Translations under genes and position numbers: made by a program | Assembly: GCA_033065855.1 (NCBI GenBank) | Contig: JAVXUO010002827.1 | Span: 434,001 to 498,000 of the forward strand | DNA from: Escallonia rubra | Taxonomy: Eukaryota > Streptophyta > Magnoliopsida > Escalloniales > Escalloniaceae | Direction: 5' to 3' | Length of the DNA stretch: 64,000 nucleotides | Notes under the pieces: generated by a model | Seen by the model: only the letters and a program-made list of their open reading frames with translations | What the model was told of the DNA's origin: nothing | Databases searched by the model: none | Shown: positions 1 through 11,205 of the stretch, piece after piece | Layout: each line of letters starts with the position of its first letter | How positions within the stretch are numbered: the stretch's first letter is position 1

Positions 1-1620
1 GCTATCATGTTCCTCTTTAAAGACGCCATTACCTAACTTAGTAAATGTAGATACTTAATTCGCATTTTCTTAGGCGTACAAAAAGGGACTTATGGGGACA
101 TAATCAAAGCCAAAGGTGACGAAATTGCACATCAATCAATAAAAGAATAAAGATATATTTGACCCGTAACTGCGTTGGACCATTTCTCACAAAGTACACG
201 ACGTTGTTACGTGTAGTTAATGATACTTTGAGGCAGCAAAGCGATGCTTGCCAATAAATAATTGGGTATTAATTAATAATTAAGTTCATAATCAATTGAA
301 AACCAGACAAAAGGACATTAGCATAACGACAAGCTCTTCACTAGATTATAATAAGAAATATTTAATGCACTTCTAATAAAAGCGTGGCAGCCCTGAACCA
401 TGGCGCAAGCAACCAGATACATTCCAAAATCCATGCAGAAATTAGATTGAATAAACAATGGATGGGTTGGTTGTGTATGGATTTGGCAACACCGCAATGG
501 AACACGAGGCTTTCTGACTCACGAGCTAAGGTGATTAATTAAATTACGGAGAGAGTGTAGAACAACACAAGCTCCTAGTAGATTTTAATTATTTCACGTT
601 TCTGTGTTCATGCATGCTGAGCAAAGTTCGCGTTGAACATAGTTATCAGAATCGGACCGATTGAGCCGTTATCCGGTACTGCTGCTGCAGTTCGGTGTAG
701 GTGATGGACCAAGCATGTTATACTTTATTGAAACCATTGAATTAGCTATTATTTCCCTGCTTTTAGAGTATTTATTATAAATATGATTGAACCATCGATT
801 GAACCAATGAATCATGTATCGTTGACTTCACGAGTTCGATATCCGGTCAGTTCGGATATTAATCGTGGAGCTAAGCCGTCAGTTATTTTCTTTTGCAAAA
901 TTCTGATCTAACTACCCACTACGAAATCGAAAATAACTAGGACAACTACAATGAAATCAAGATGTGACGATGGCTACGAGCATATTGACCGTCTACTAAC
1001 AAATAAAACAAGGACAATCATTACTTACAATGCACTCGAACATCACACACTACAAGATGAAATAACGAATCTCAACTCACAGATGCCCCTATATCAGGCA
1101 GTACGAACGAGTGAAAGCCCAATAACAAAATCCGGCGTCTCAAATTTCTCTCCTTTGGGCCAACAATGTCTGTCGCTTCAAATAGCCATCTTCTTCACCA
1201 ACTAAAACAACTCATTTATGCTATTGATCGGCACAAATTTTGGGCTAGAATTAAAACTATATCCTAGGCATCAACGTTTATACGACAATCTCAACAGCGA
1301 ACAAAAGTTCGTCAAACCAACATAGTATGCAACATAAAATTTTCATTATTACAAGTAAGTAACATGACAATTACTTCCACCAGTTTAAGATTGTAAGTAA
1401 CAAAACTCTAAGCTAAAAAGCCTGCTTTTGACTTTTCTCCTTTCTCTCTCCTCCCTCTTCACTCGACTCTTCTTCGTCGACCGGAGATTCGTCCACCACC
1501 GCCGGTTCTTCGGCGAGTGGTGGCTCTGTACATATGAATTAACGGTTTGATGTCTGTGTTTTCCCTTTAATCGAGTCTTTTGGTGCTCTTCACGGCCTTG
1601 GAGAGTTATGGCTGGCTGTT
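1..1620. other. Intergenic sequence without a recognised gene
   Basis: AT-rich sequence. The 84-residue frame at 951-1205 has no motif I know and no splice context. A C/T-rich block at 1430-1500 may be a leader of something on either strand, but no gene follows that I can identify. Confidence 0.4.
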
Positions 1621-2675
1621 GTGCCTGGGATTGCGGTACACGTTTGGGTGGCATGGGCTGGGGCTGTGGTTCGGACCGATGATGGGGTTGCTGGTGGTCG
1701 GTGGTGGTTGCGGTTTGGTTGCCTCGCCTCCTATCTGGGTTTCGGTCTAGGATGGGCTGGGCTTGCCTCCTGGTTTGGGGTTGGATTTCGTGGTGGTTCA
1801 CGGCGAGTTGGGCACGGGGTGCTGTGGGTGGTAGTGGTGGTAGATCAAGTGGCTGAGGGAGGTTTTCTTCCTGATAGGGGTCCTTTTTCGTTTCTTTTCT
1901 TTCCCCTCCTTAGTACGTCCCCCTCCCCCCTCTTTCGGCCCCTTGTGGGTTGGATGGCATTGGTGGGCAGCTATGTGTGACGCTGGCGTGGGGAGTCGCT
2001 GGTTGGAATTGGTGGTCTGTGGGGGTAGATGGTCGTAGATGGGGTTGTGGTTTTGGTTTGAGGGGTGATTGGCGGCGAGGGTGGTCGGTAGTGACTGTGG
2101 TGGTTCTTGGCAATCGGTGGTGGGGTTAGTTGTGGTTGACGGAGGAACGGTGGCCGGTGATGACGCCGGTACCAGGCTTGGATGCTGGTAGCGTGCTGCG
2201 GTGTCAGGTGGCGCGTGAACGTGGGGCTCGAGGGGCACTTGTCGTGCATGGCCGACAGCTGTGTTGTTTGGGCACATGGCTTGCGTCGTTGACTTTGCTG
2301 TGTAGTCCTTTGGTTTGGGCTTATCTTTTGGTTTTTGTAGTCTTTGTATGTATTTTGGTTTTTTCTAGTCGTGGGCTCACCTTCGGGACATGGTTGTTGT
2401 CCCTTGTGTATAGTTAATGTCTTGATTTGGATAAATGTGTACTAATCTTTTATGCAGGTAGTCTTCGGTGGAGGTTCTTTGACGATAAAGCCGTTCTTGT
2501 TCTTGCCGCTCTCAGATTTTCAAGGACGTCTGGCTCTGTGTCGGTCCTTGTATGTGGTTACATTGCAGGGGATGCGGTCACCTGTTATTTTTCTTCTTTT
2601 ATTGTAGTCTATCTTGTACTGCTTGCTTATTAATGATATGAGTTGGTAGGATTTTTACATACAGTAAAAAAAAAA
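1621..2675 (+). repeat. G/T-rich low-complexity stretch ending in a LINE-like 3' tail
   Basis: The + strand is very rich in TGG/GGT words and has no convincing coding frame. Long frames on both strands are low-complexity shadows. It ends in a T-rich stretch with a TTAATGA-type motif and an uninterrupted run of ten A at 2666-2675, which resembles the 3' end of plant LINE retroposons. I saw no reverse transcriptase motif in it and no target duplication, so the retroposon reading is inference. Confidence 0.3.
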
Positions 2676-2849
2676 GTATCCCTTTTACCACATCCTTCCA
2701 ATATTACAACACTGTTCGATTGCAACAACTTGTGCCTCGTTGCCCAATTTTTTTTTTTGCTGCAAAGGAACAAAATATATTACACAAACAAACTAAGTAC
2801 GTGGGTATTTCACCCCATTTACATCTGCAAGTAGTAGTTCTTTTAATTC

Positions 2850-3240
2850 TACCTGGGGTTGGTCGAGATAAACAAAAGCCCCATCTTATCTACTTCCTAT
2901 ATTCGCTAGCATATCAGCACATTGATTACCCTCACAAAATATATGTGAAATTCTAGAGTTTGTCGCAAAAATCAAAAGACGACAATCATAAACAATATTA
3001 CATAATGGATGAAAAATATCATTCTCCTTAGCTGTCATCAATTGTTGAGCCAACGGGAATCTGTTTCTACCGTGATTCCGTGCAGGTGTTGATCTTTAAT
3101 GACTTGTAACGCTTTGAAGATTCCAAAAACTTCTGCTTCCAAGCTATCGTCAGTCAGCAGACTTCCCCAGAATCGACCTTTCCATTGTCCTTGTAACGCC
3201 CATTTGGTACTAGCAGAGAGCGTCCAAGTTCACTGGACAA
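2850..3240 (-). pseudogene. Decayed RNase H-like fragment (LINE/RVT_3 type)
   Basis: Read on the minus strand, pieces in different frames resemble the C-terminal RNase H-like domain found in plant non-LTR retrotransposons and related RVT_3 proteins. Near 2890-2950 one frame gives ISHIFCEGNQCADMLANIG, close to the family's usual ending (H-F-REGN-x-x-AD-LA-x-xG). Near 3080-3240 other frames give words such as SLEAEVFGI, DQHLHGITVE and WALQGQWKGRFWG, which fit the earlier part of the fold. Stops and frame changes break it, and no reverse transcriptase is visible next to it. It is a relic with no expected function. Confidence 0.55.
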
Positions 3241-5535
3241 GCAGTCCCCATTAGTCCACGTGGACCAAGATATTTTGTGCTCTGGAGTTTGGAGCCTCTC
3301 TCTCTCCCCCCCCCTCCTCCTCTCTACCCAGGCCTGACACGTGGCAAGAAAACGCATTATGGGGGGTAGTTACACGCTGGACAAATCCCATTGGCCGGAG
3401 ACACGGAGAACCGGTGCTGCTGACGTGGGGGGCATCGCTGTCAGAGGACACCGCAAAAATGAGAAGTGGGTATGTGTAGTGATGGCCTAATCACTACGTG
3501 ACAAGCCTCGAATATGGCGCCCGCAATGCTTTAGCCCCCACATCCGTCCTTTATTTACTGCTCGGCCACTGCTTCTCCTTGGCTGCTTCCCGCCAACTCA
3601 TCCTCACCTCAAATGACAAGACTACCCCTCCTTCCAGTTCTCGAGCTTTACTGTATTTTTACTGATTTCCCCCACTTTTTCACTTTGTTGTTTCCTCTGG
3701 CCCAAACAAAGCATTAAAGTTTCTAAGGAATATGATACTGAATAAGAGACCCCTATTGATTGATTCTCAAAAAGGTTTGGGGTGAGTTAGTTCCAACTAC
3801 TAAAAAGGAGATGGTTAATTTATCACTTTGTTGGTCTTACCTTACAAGCTAGCTTCTTGCAGAGTAACTATCCATCTTGAGAATTGATTCGTTATATTCG
3901 TAAGCTCGTACACTTAATCAGGCATCGAAGAATGTGCTAAGTCGCTAATTCATTTAGCATGAGCAGGAATGAGTACGTGAGATGGAGCAAAGTTCTATCG
4001 TATTATTGGGATTGAAGAAAGCACATGGAAGAGCAAAACTAGGATTAAGAGCAAAACCATTATCCACTTAAAAAGAATTTGAATACACGAGATTGTTACA
4101 TCTCACTTGTTAGGGTGTACTTAAAAAAAGCTAGCTTTTTCGTTATGATATTCTCCATGTCCATAACTAATTTTAGACGTCGAGACGCTGAATATTACTT
4201 TGTGTTTGTACATATTTTCCATTAAGCAATTAAAAATTAAATAAACAGTGAAAAAAAAGAGTAACATAAGAGATTATAACGCACTTTGGGTTTCTAGTGA
4301 TTTAGCCCTTTATTGTAATGAGGAGTTGCACGTGAGCTGAATTTATTGAAAGTAGCGATGTACAGATGGAACTTAAAGAGTATTATGTCACTTCTTAAGC
4401 TTCTCAGGTAAATAACAACTTAACACTAGCTATGTATTTTTGGTCTAATGGTCAGGCAAATGTCAAACAAAGACCACGAACACTCTGTCCTCTTTAGCGC
4501 ACTAACTTATGGAATACTAATCGACTCTCAAGCTTACGAGTTTATTCAAGCATCATTCACTGATATATTTTCATTACTTTCGAACTATACTTTACACAAC
4601 TTAACAATACAGTAATTTTACGGGACTCTACAGCTAGAAAAAATCACGACGATATAACTGCACAGTAATTTTACGGTCTACTATTTGTGGAACTGAGTGA
4701 AAATTTTGAGACAGTTAAGGACGTAACTGTAATTTACTTCCGGGTCATGGGTCATGACATGTCTGGTATTTTTTTCGGGTTGCATATGTAAAGGTAATTT
4801 GTCCACCAAAGAAGACGCAACAAAAAATGGAAAGAAAAGGAAAAAAATAAAATAAAATAAAAATTCGGTTAACGACTTGGCGTGCAGGAGTTGTCTAGCC
4901 ATGGACGGATAGGGATAATGGGATGTGAACACAAAAGAAAGTTGGAAAACAAAAGGCAGCACAGCACAGCACTGAGTGGAATAATACCATCCTGCCCTCT
5001 TATTAAATTGTTTATATTGTTATCTTGAACTTCTCTTTTTATCATCTTCTCACAAAAACAAATATAGACTGGATTAAATATATTTAGAATTGATTTTTTG
5101 GGGGTGGATGGATGGAGATGGAATGGATAGGGATGGATAATGGTGTATGTGCTTGCTAGCAGACATTTCTACCACCATATTCTTCTCATCTTCCTTTTAC
5201 AGATTCTTTTTGCTCAGTGTCAATTGAATTGCCCAGTAGTAGTGTCTTTAATCCCCTCCGTATGCATTATTGCTTCACTGTCTCCTACTTCAAAAGTTGG
5301 CTTACTCGAGTTAAAGAGTCGAACCCTTGTAACCCCGACATGCTTTGATATGCTTTGATAGTTTGTTACTACTCCACCCGGTATATAGTTCCTGAGGAAT
5401 TTAAGGACCCTTGTTGGGGCATTAGATTTCATGTCAGATTTTTCTGTGGGGGGTGGTACTGGTTCATGATAACTAAATTCTTGGAATCTTTACCTGGTTG
5501 TTTCTACCCTTTTCTTTATCTGGGTTTTGGTTGGT
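3241..5535. other. Intergenic sequence upstream of the AHK3-type gene
   Basis: No gene was recognised. It contains a C-rich patch with ACACGTGGC (a G-box-like motif at about 3338), A-rich tracts (4810-4862) and, near 5100-5145, repeated GGATGGAT/GGATAGGGATGGA words. The last kilobase probably includes the AHK3 promoter. Confidence 0.4.
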
Positions 5536-5769
5536 AGCTAACTGGACAAACATCGAACTTCTGTCTGGGGAGTTGGAAAATCCGAATCTTGAGGATTCTT
5601 TCTTGTGGGTGGGTGTTTGGGGATTTCTTATCTCCTTGGTTCTTGGCTTTCTAGCAGTACAGTTTTGAAGCAAATTTTGATGGATAAGCTAGCACAATGA
5701 GGTGGTTTCTTGAATCTTCGAGATGGGTTTCGATGTTTTGATGTTGGGCCTAATTAGACTGTTTTTCAG
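5536..5769 (+). other. Possible 5'UTR intron of the AHK3-type gene
   Basis: A strong acceptor (pyrimidine tract followed by TTTTTCAG) ends at 5769, 114 bases before the chosen start codon. A possible donor, GTAGCT, lies at about 5536. A leader intron is plausible, but the donor is a guess and the transcription start is not visible. The 5.0-5.8 kb stretch otherwise holds no gene I can recognise and probably contains the promoter and leader. Confidence 0.3.
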
Positions 5770-5883
5770 GAAGATTTGACAGAAGGGTGTTTGACAGGTT
5801 TCAATTTTTGTATTAAAGCAAGCAGTCGGTGGCTGCTCAATCTGATACTGTTTGGAGGTAACTTTTTCTGGTTACTGTTGTGG

Positions 5884-8800
5884 ATGATTTATGTAATTGG
5901 GATTGGATTGAAGGTCGGGCACCTGTTCTTGATGCTATGTTGCTGGATTGTGTCTGTGATTTCCATGAATTGGTTAGGTAATGGTGGAGTCATGGACATC
6001 AAGACTGATTTTCTTGGTGATGGTGGGAAGCTATGGGTAAACTTGTGGGAAAAGATCTCAGGGAACAGCTTTAAGGTTCATCACCACTATTACCAGTATA
6101 TTGAGTCCAAGAGAGTGAGAAAAACCTGGTGGTGGAAGCTTTTGGTGATATGGGTGGGTTTCTTTATCATTGTGTCTCTGTGGGTTTACTGGTACATGAG
6201 CTCCCAAGCTGTTGAGAAGAGGAAAGAAACCCTTGCAAGCATGTGTGATGAAAGGGCTAGGATGTTACAGGATCAGTTTAATGTGAGCCTGAACCATGTC
6301 CAGGCCATGTCCATTTTGATTTCAACCTTCCACCATGGCATGAACCCTTCTGCTATTGATCAGGTAATTCAGACAATCTTTTCTTAATTGTAAAACATCC
6401 GAGGTTTATAGAGTGGATATAACCAGCATTTTGGAGTGCAAAATGCTTTATTGCCTTGATTGCGAGTGGAGAAATTATAATTCAACGCTTATTCAATGCT
6501 TTAAGCTATTAATCCGGAGCCTGAGTATGATGATGGAAGTCATTTCTGGTAATTCATTATGCAATTGTCATCATCTTCCTACTCAATTGCTTCATTTCCT
6601 AATCTTATCGAGCTTTCTGTCCCGAATATTAGTTTTGATGCCTGTAGCTTGGCTTTTGACGGTCTTGAGAACTGTTTTGACCTTAAGCCTGAAGGAGATT
6701 TGCTGCATCTTGCAGCTAGCTATTGTATTGCAAGTCTAATGCTTAATTGCGTTAGCTTGCACTCTGTTTTTGGTTGATTTCTTCTTTTTACGTCTTGTTT
6801 TTAGTTTTGCTGCTGGAATAGACGTTTCGGTGTTGTTGTACTTCAGAATGTTACTTAGGTTGAAGTTTATTTTTTTAATTTAACTTTCTGGAGGTTCAGA
6901 GGACTTTTGCAAGGTACACAGACAGAACTGCTTTTGAGAGGCCCCTGACAAGTGGCGTGGCATATGCTGTAAGGGTGCTCCACTCAGAAAGAGAACAATT
7001 TGAGAAGCAGCAAGGCTGGACAATTAGTCAGATGGATACTCTTGAGGAAACCCCAGTTCAGGAGGAATATGCCCCAGTTATCTTTGCACAGGATACCATC
7101 GCCCACGTGGTTTCCCTTGACATGTTGTCGGGCAAGGTAAATTCTTTCTTTACTCTTGTGATCATTTGATCTTTCTATGAAAGTCTGGGCTGGTGACCTT
7201 AAGTTTGTGATTTAACCTTTTAAAGCAGCTTCATGGGTATGTATACACTTTGAATATTTCGTAGTTAACTCTACGTTCAACCTGTTTTGCCTGGATTAAA
7301 AAGAATGAGAAAGGACGAGTTGACATCATGGATCACTATCCTAATTGTCCCTTTTGAATAACTTTGATACCCACAGGAAGATCGTGAAAATGTCCTGCGT
7401 GCAAGAGCATCAGGAAAGGGGGTTCTCACGGCTCCTTTCAGGCTTATCAAATCAAATCGGCTAGGTGTTATATTGACTTTTGCTGTCTACAAGACAGACC
7501 TTCCCTCCAATGCTACTCCAAATGAGAGGATCCAAGAAACTGATGGGTAAGTTGTCTGAACATGAAGCAGCATTGGTTGAATACAGTATACATATGCTGT
7601 TAGAGTACTCAAATTTCTGTTATTTGCCAATCCCATGATGAAAGAAGTAGGAGAACAATCGTGAAAAAGTATTGAGCAACATCCTAGGTTGATCAGATAA
7701 TGGAACTGATCCTAGATTTCACGTTTAAAATACTTTAGTGTTTCGATTGAAGTGATGTCTGAACAACCCCTAAATAAGTAACTAAACCTTTTCTAATGTT
7801 TGACGTTAAGAATACTTCAGTGTTTCGACTGAGGTGATGTATGAACAACCCCTAAATACATAACTAAACCTATTCTAATGTTCCACTGTCATATTAGATG
7901 GGAGATGTTAAATTAGATAAGAAACCATCTCAGTTTTTTTCCATTCTGCCAAGCAGGTACCTTGGTGGAGTCTTCGATATCGAATCCCTCGTGGAGAAAT
8001 TGCTTCAGCAGCTTGCCAGCAAACAAACCATCCTTGTCAACGTGTATGACACCACTAATCTCTCGAACCCTATCAGTATGTATGGTTCAAACATAACAGA
8101 TGAAGGGTTGCAGCATGTTAGTGGCCTTAACTTTGGTGACCCGTTCAGGAAGCATGAGATGCATTGCAGGTGATCAACTGATTCCTATTGTTCCTATATG
8201 TTTTGCCTTCGCATCCGTACTATGTATTTCATCTACTTGGTAATTAAAACAATCACATTGGGCTGCATCTGTTTGCATAGTAAGTAGTTCAGTCATTCCA
8301 TTGAATCACGAATCATATTTAGATTTGCAAACAACGATTCACATTAGGCAACTATTAAACAACACTACAAGAGAGGCCAGTTTCTACTAGGAGCCAAATT
8401 TAATTTGAGTAATTGTTGCACAAAGTAGTCGAGATGGATTGCTAACAAGTTTTTTTCACGTGACAGATTTAAGCAAAAACCACCGTGGCCATGGCTAGCA
8501 ATAATGACTTCGATTGGCATTCTTATAATTGCAATGCTTGTCGGGCATATTTTCCATGCAACTGTAAATCGAATAGCAAAAGTTGAGGATGGCTACCATG
8601 AGATGGAGGAGCTCAAAAAACGTGCTGAGGCTGCTGATGTTGCAAAATCACAGGTATTTGTTGCTATTAGGCAACTCACGAAATATCATATAGGCTTTTA
8701 CCAATTATATAGAGTCCTAAATAAGCTTCAACCTTCTGTAGTTTCTTGCTACTGTTTCCCACGAGATCAGGACCCCAATGAATGGTGTTTTGGGTAAGCT

Positions 8801-11205
8801 CTCGATATTTCCCTTTAACTCTGACACATATCACTTTACAGGAAGTAAAAATTCTTGTTGAGCAGTAAAAATTGATGTACAGTTCTCTTGCAGGGATGTT
8901 GGACATGCTCATGGACACAGACCTAGATGTAACTCAACAGGATTACGTTAGGACCGCGCAAGGAAGTGGAAAGGCTCTAGTTTCGATCATCAATGAGGTT
9001 TTGGACCAAGCAAAGATCGAATCTGGTAAGCTTGAGCTTGAGGCTATCCGGTTTGACCTGAGAGCAATTTTGGATGATGTCTTGTCGCTTTTTGCTGGAA
9101 AGTCTCAAGAAAAGGGAGTTGAGGTAACCATCATGTTCGTAGCATTTCATTGTATCCTTTTGTGTTTCTTTGTTGTTTGTCAAAATGTCATTTTTGCTCT
9201 ATCTGCTGTAATTTCCATCTTCGTATTTCCTTGGGAGAGCAGTTGGCAGTTTACATATCCGATAAGATCCCTGAAATGCTAATAGGTGATCCAGGGAGAT
9301 TCCGGCAGATCATCACAAATCTTATGGGCAACTCAATCAAAGTAAGTATGCATTACATAAGCATTTTTATTGTTAAAAACATTAATATTTTGGGGCTGAC
9401 AAGTTTATCGTGTTCACGATCACTCAGAAAAGCCTTTCTCTGAAACCAAAACCAAAGTAGACGATTTTCTTATCTGAACATGTATCGACGGATCAAGTCC
9501 CTCTTGAGAGGATAAGGCTTTGATCTGTATACTCCAAGCATCTTTTTGGGGCAAAGACTGACAATTCATTTATTTGACAGTTCACGGAGAGGGGGCATAT
9601 CTTTGTAACAGTCCATCTCGTCGAAGAGGTGATGCATTCAATAGAGGTTGAGACAGAATCATCTTCAAAGAATACCTTGAGTGGGTTGCCTGTAGCAGAT
9701 AGACGCCAAAGCTGGGTTGGGTTCAAAACTTTCGGTCAAGAGGGATCTACTTCTTTCTCATCCTCCTCAGACCTTGTCAATCTAATTGTTTCAGTGGAGG
9801 ACACTGGTTCAGGAATCCCTTTAGAAGCCCACCCTCGTGTATTCACTCCCTTCATGCAGGTAGGCCCTTCCATTTCCCGGTTACATGGGGGCACAGGAAT
9901 AGGACTAAGCATAAGCAAGTATTTGGTTGGCCTTATGGATGGAGAGATTGGGTTTGTGAGCTTACCCAAAATTGGGTCCACCTTTACTTTTACTGCTGTC
10001 TTCACTAATGGCTGCTCCAATTTGAATGAGCAAAAGGAGCAGCACATCAGCAATCAATCTAGTGCAGTTTCTTCAGATTTTCGGGGCATGAAAGCGTTAG
10101 TTGTGGACCCCAGGTCTGTTCGAGCAAAGGCATCAAGATATCACATCCAGCGGCTTGGAATCCACGTTGACGTAGTTTGCGATTTGAATCATGGTTTCTC
10201 TATCATAGGCAGTGGGAGTAAAGCTATCAACATTGTCCTTATTGAACAGGAAGTTTGGGACAAGGACTTGGCCTTGTCGACTCTCTTTGCCAGTAATTTA
10301 AAGAAAATTGATCGAGGTTTTCCTACCAAATTGTTTCTTCTAACCAACTCGATTGGTTCTACTAGAAGTGGTATTCCAACTTCTGGTAATTACACTCCAT
10401 CTGTCATCATGAAGCCCCTGAGGGCAAGCATGCTGGCTGCATCCTTACAACGATCCATGAATGTTGGGAACAAAGGGAATTACCGCAATGGAGAGCTCCC
10501 CAGTTTGTCTCTACGCAATCTCCTTCTTGGGAGAAGGATTCTGGTTGTAGATGACAATAACGTTAATCTCCTTGTAGCGGCTGGTGCACTGAAGAAATAC
10601 GGTGCTGATGTGGTATGTGTAGACAATGGGAAAAAGGCAATCTCACTTCTAGAGCCACCTCATCAGTTTGATGCCTGTTTCATGGATATCCAAATGCCGG
10701 AAATGAATGGGTATGCATCTATTTGAAAACTTATCTCAAATATTTGAGCAATCCTTTCTTTGGGGTCAGCTATCAAATTAAAGTTTTATTGACCTTTAAG
10801 TTATTGAATGAAAATCTCGTCTTTGAAGTTTTTGACCTAGCCAAGGTATGATTAAGGGTAGTGTGTACTTACGTGATTCTTAGGTTTGCAGTCCCCTCGT
10901 GATTAACCTGTTTTGTTAGTTGTTTGCGAAAACTAAAACCTCTGGATATCTTTTGACTCAGGTTTGAAGCTACAAGGAGAATTCGGGACAAGGAATACAA
11001 CATCAGTACTCGTATCCAACATGGAGAACTATCAGCAGAAACTTACGGAAACGTGTCAAGCTGGCATGTGCCAATTATGGCTATGACCGCTGATGTGATT
11101 CAAGCTACAAACGAAGAATGCTCGAAATGTGGAATGGATGGATATGTTTCAAAGCCTTTTGAAGCTGGACAGCTTTATCGGGAAGTTTCACGCTTTTTCC
11201 TATAG
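5884..11205 (+). CDS. AHK3: Cytokinin receptor histidine kinase, AHK3 type
   Basis: This is a membrane hybrid histidine kinase that binds cytokinin and passes phosphate His-to-Asp, then to HPt proteins and response regulators. Coding exons are 5884-6363, 6900-7136, 7377-7546, 7957-8169, 8467-8653, 8742-8793, 8894-9123, 9243-9341, 9581-10710 and 10962-11205. All junctions are GT-AG and in phase, giving 1013 aa (Arabidopsis AHK3 is about 1036). Membrane segments lie at about 86-105 and 376-396, with the cytokinin-binding CHASE domain between them. The H-box [10 protein letters not shown] has the phospho-acceptor His436. N-, G1- and G2-type ATP boxes follow ([28 protein letters not shown]). A degenerate middle receiver precedes the true receiver, which has D880/D881, phospho-acceptor D925 and K997. 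The [15 protein letters not shown] start resembles the AHK3 N-terminus. The match is to AHK3 rather than AHK2 or AHK4, judged from remembered sequences. Confidence 0.95.
7721..7884 (+). repeat. Tandem duplication (about 82 bp x 2) in AHK3 intron 3
   Basis: Two adjacent copies share ACTTnAGTGTTTCGA, then GTGATGT, GAACAACCCCTAAATA and AACTAAACC, offset by 82 bases and with a handful of substitutions. It lies wholly within the intron 7547-7956 and does not touch either splice site. Confidence 0.8.
8742..8793 (+). CDS. AHK3: 52-nt micro-exon carrying the H-box of the AHK3-type kinase
   Basis: This exon encodes [17 protein letters not shown] plus the first base of the next glycine codon. It lies between a CTGTAG acceptor and a GGTAAGCT donor. 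It contains the autophosphorylated histidine codon CAC at 8760-8762. The preceding exon ends in phase 0 at SQ, and the next begins GG|ATG, so both junctions keep frame. Without it the kinase would lack its phospho-acceptor. Confidence 0.92.

Noticed and set aside
1385..2417. Several overlapping open frames of 67-159 codons on both strands
   Set aside because: Composition is dominated by Pro/Thr/His on one strand and Gly/Val/Trp on the other, as expected from a G/T-rich repeat. No motif or splice context was seen.
9858..9863. CAG|GTAGG in AHK3 exon 9 looks like a splice donor
   Set aside because: The frame continues without a break into VGPSISR and the [11 protein letters not shown] box, so no intron is needed here.
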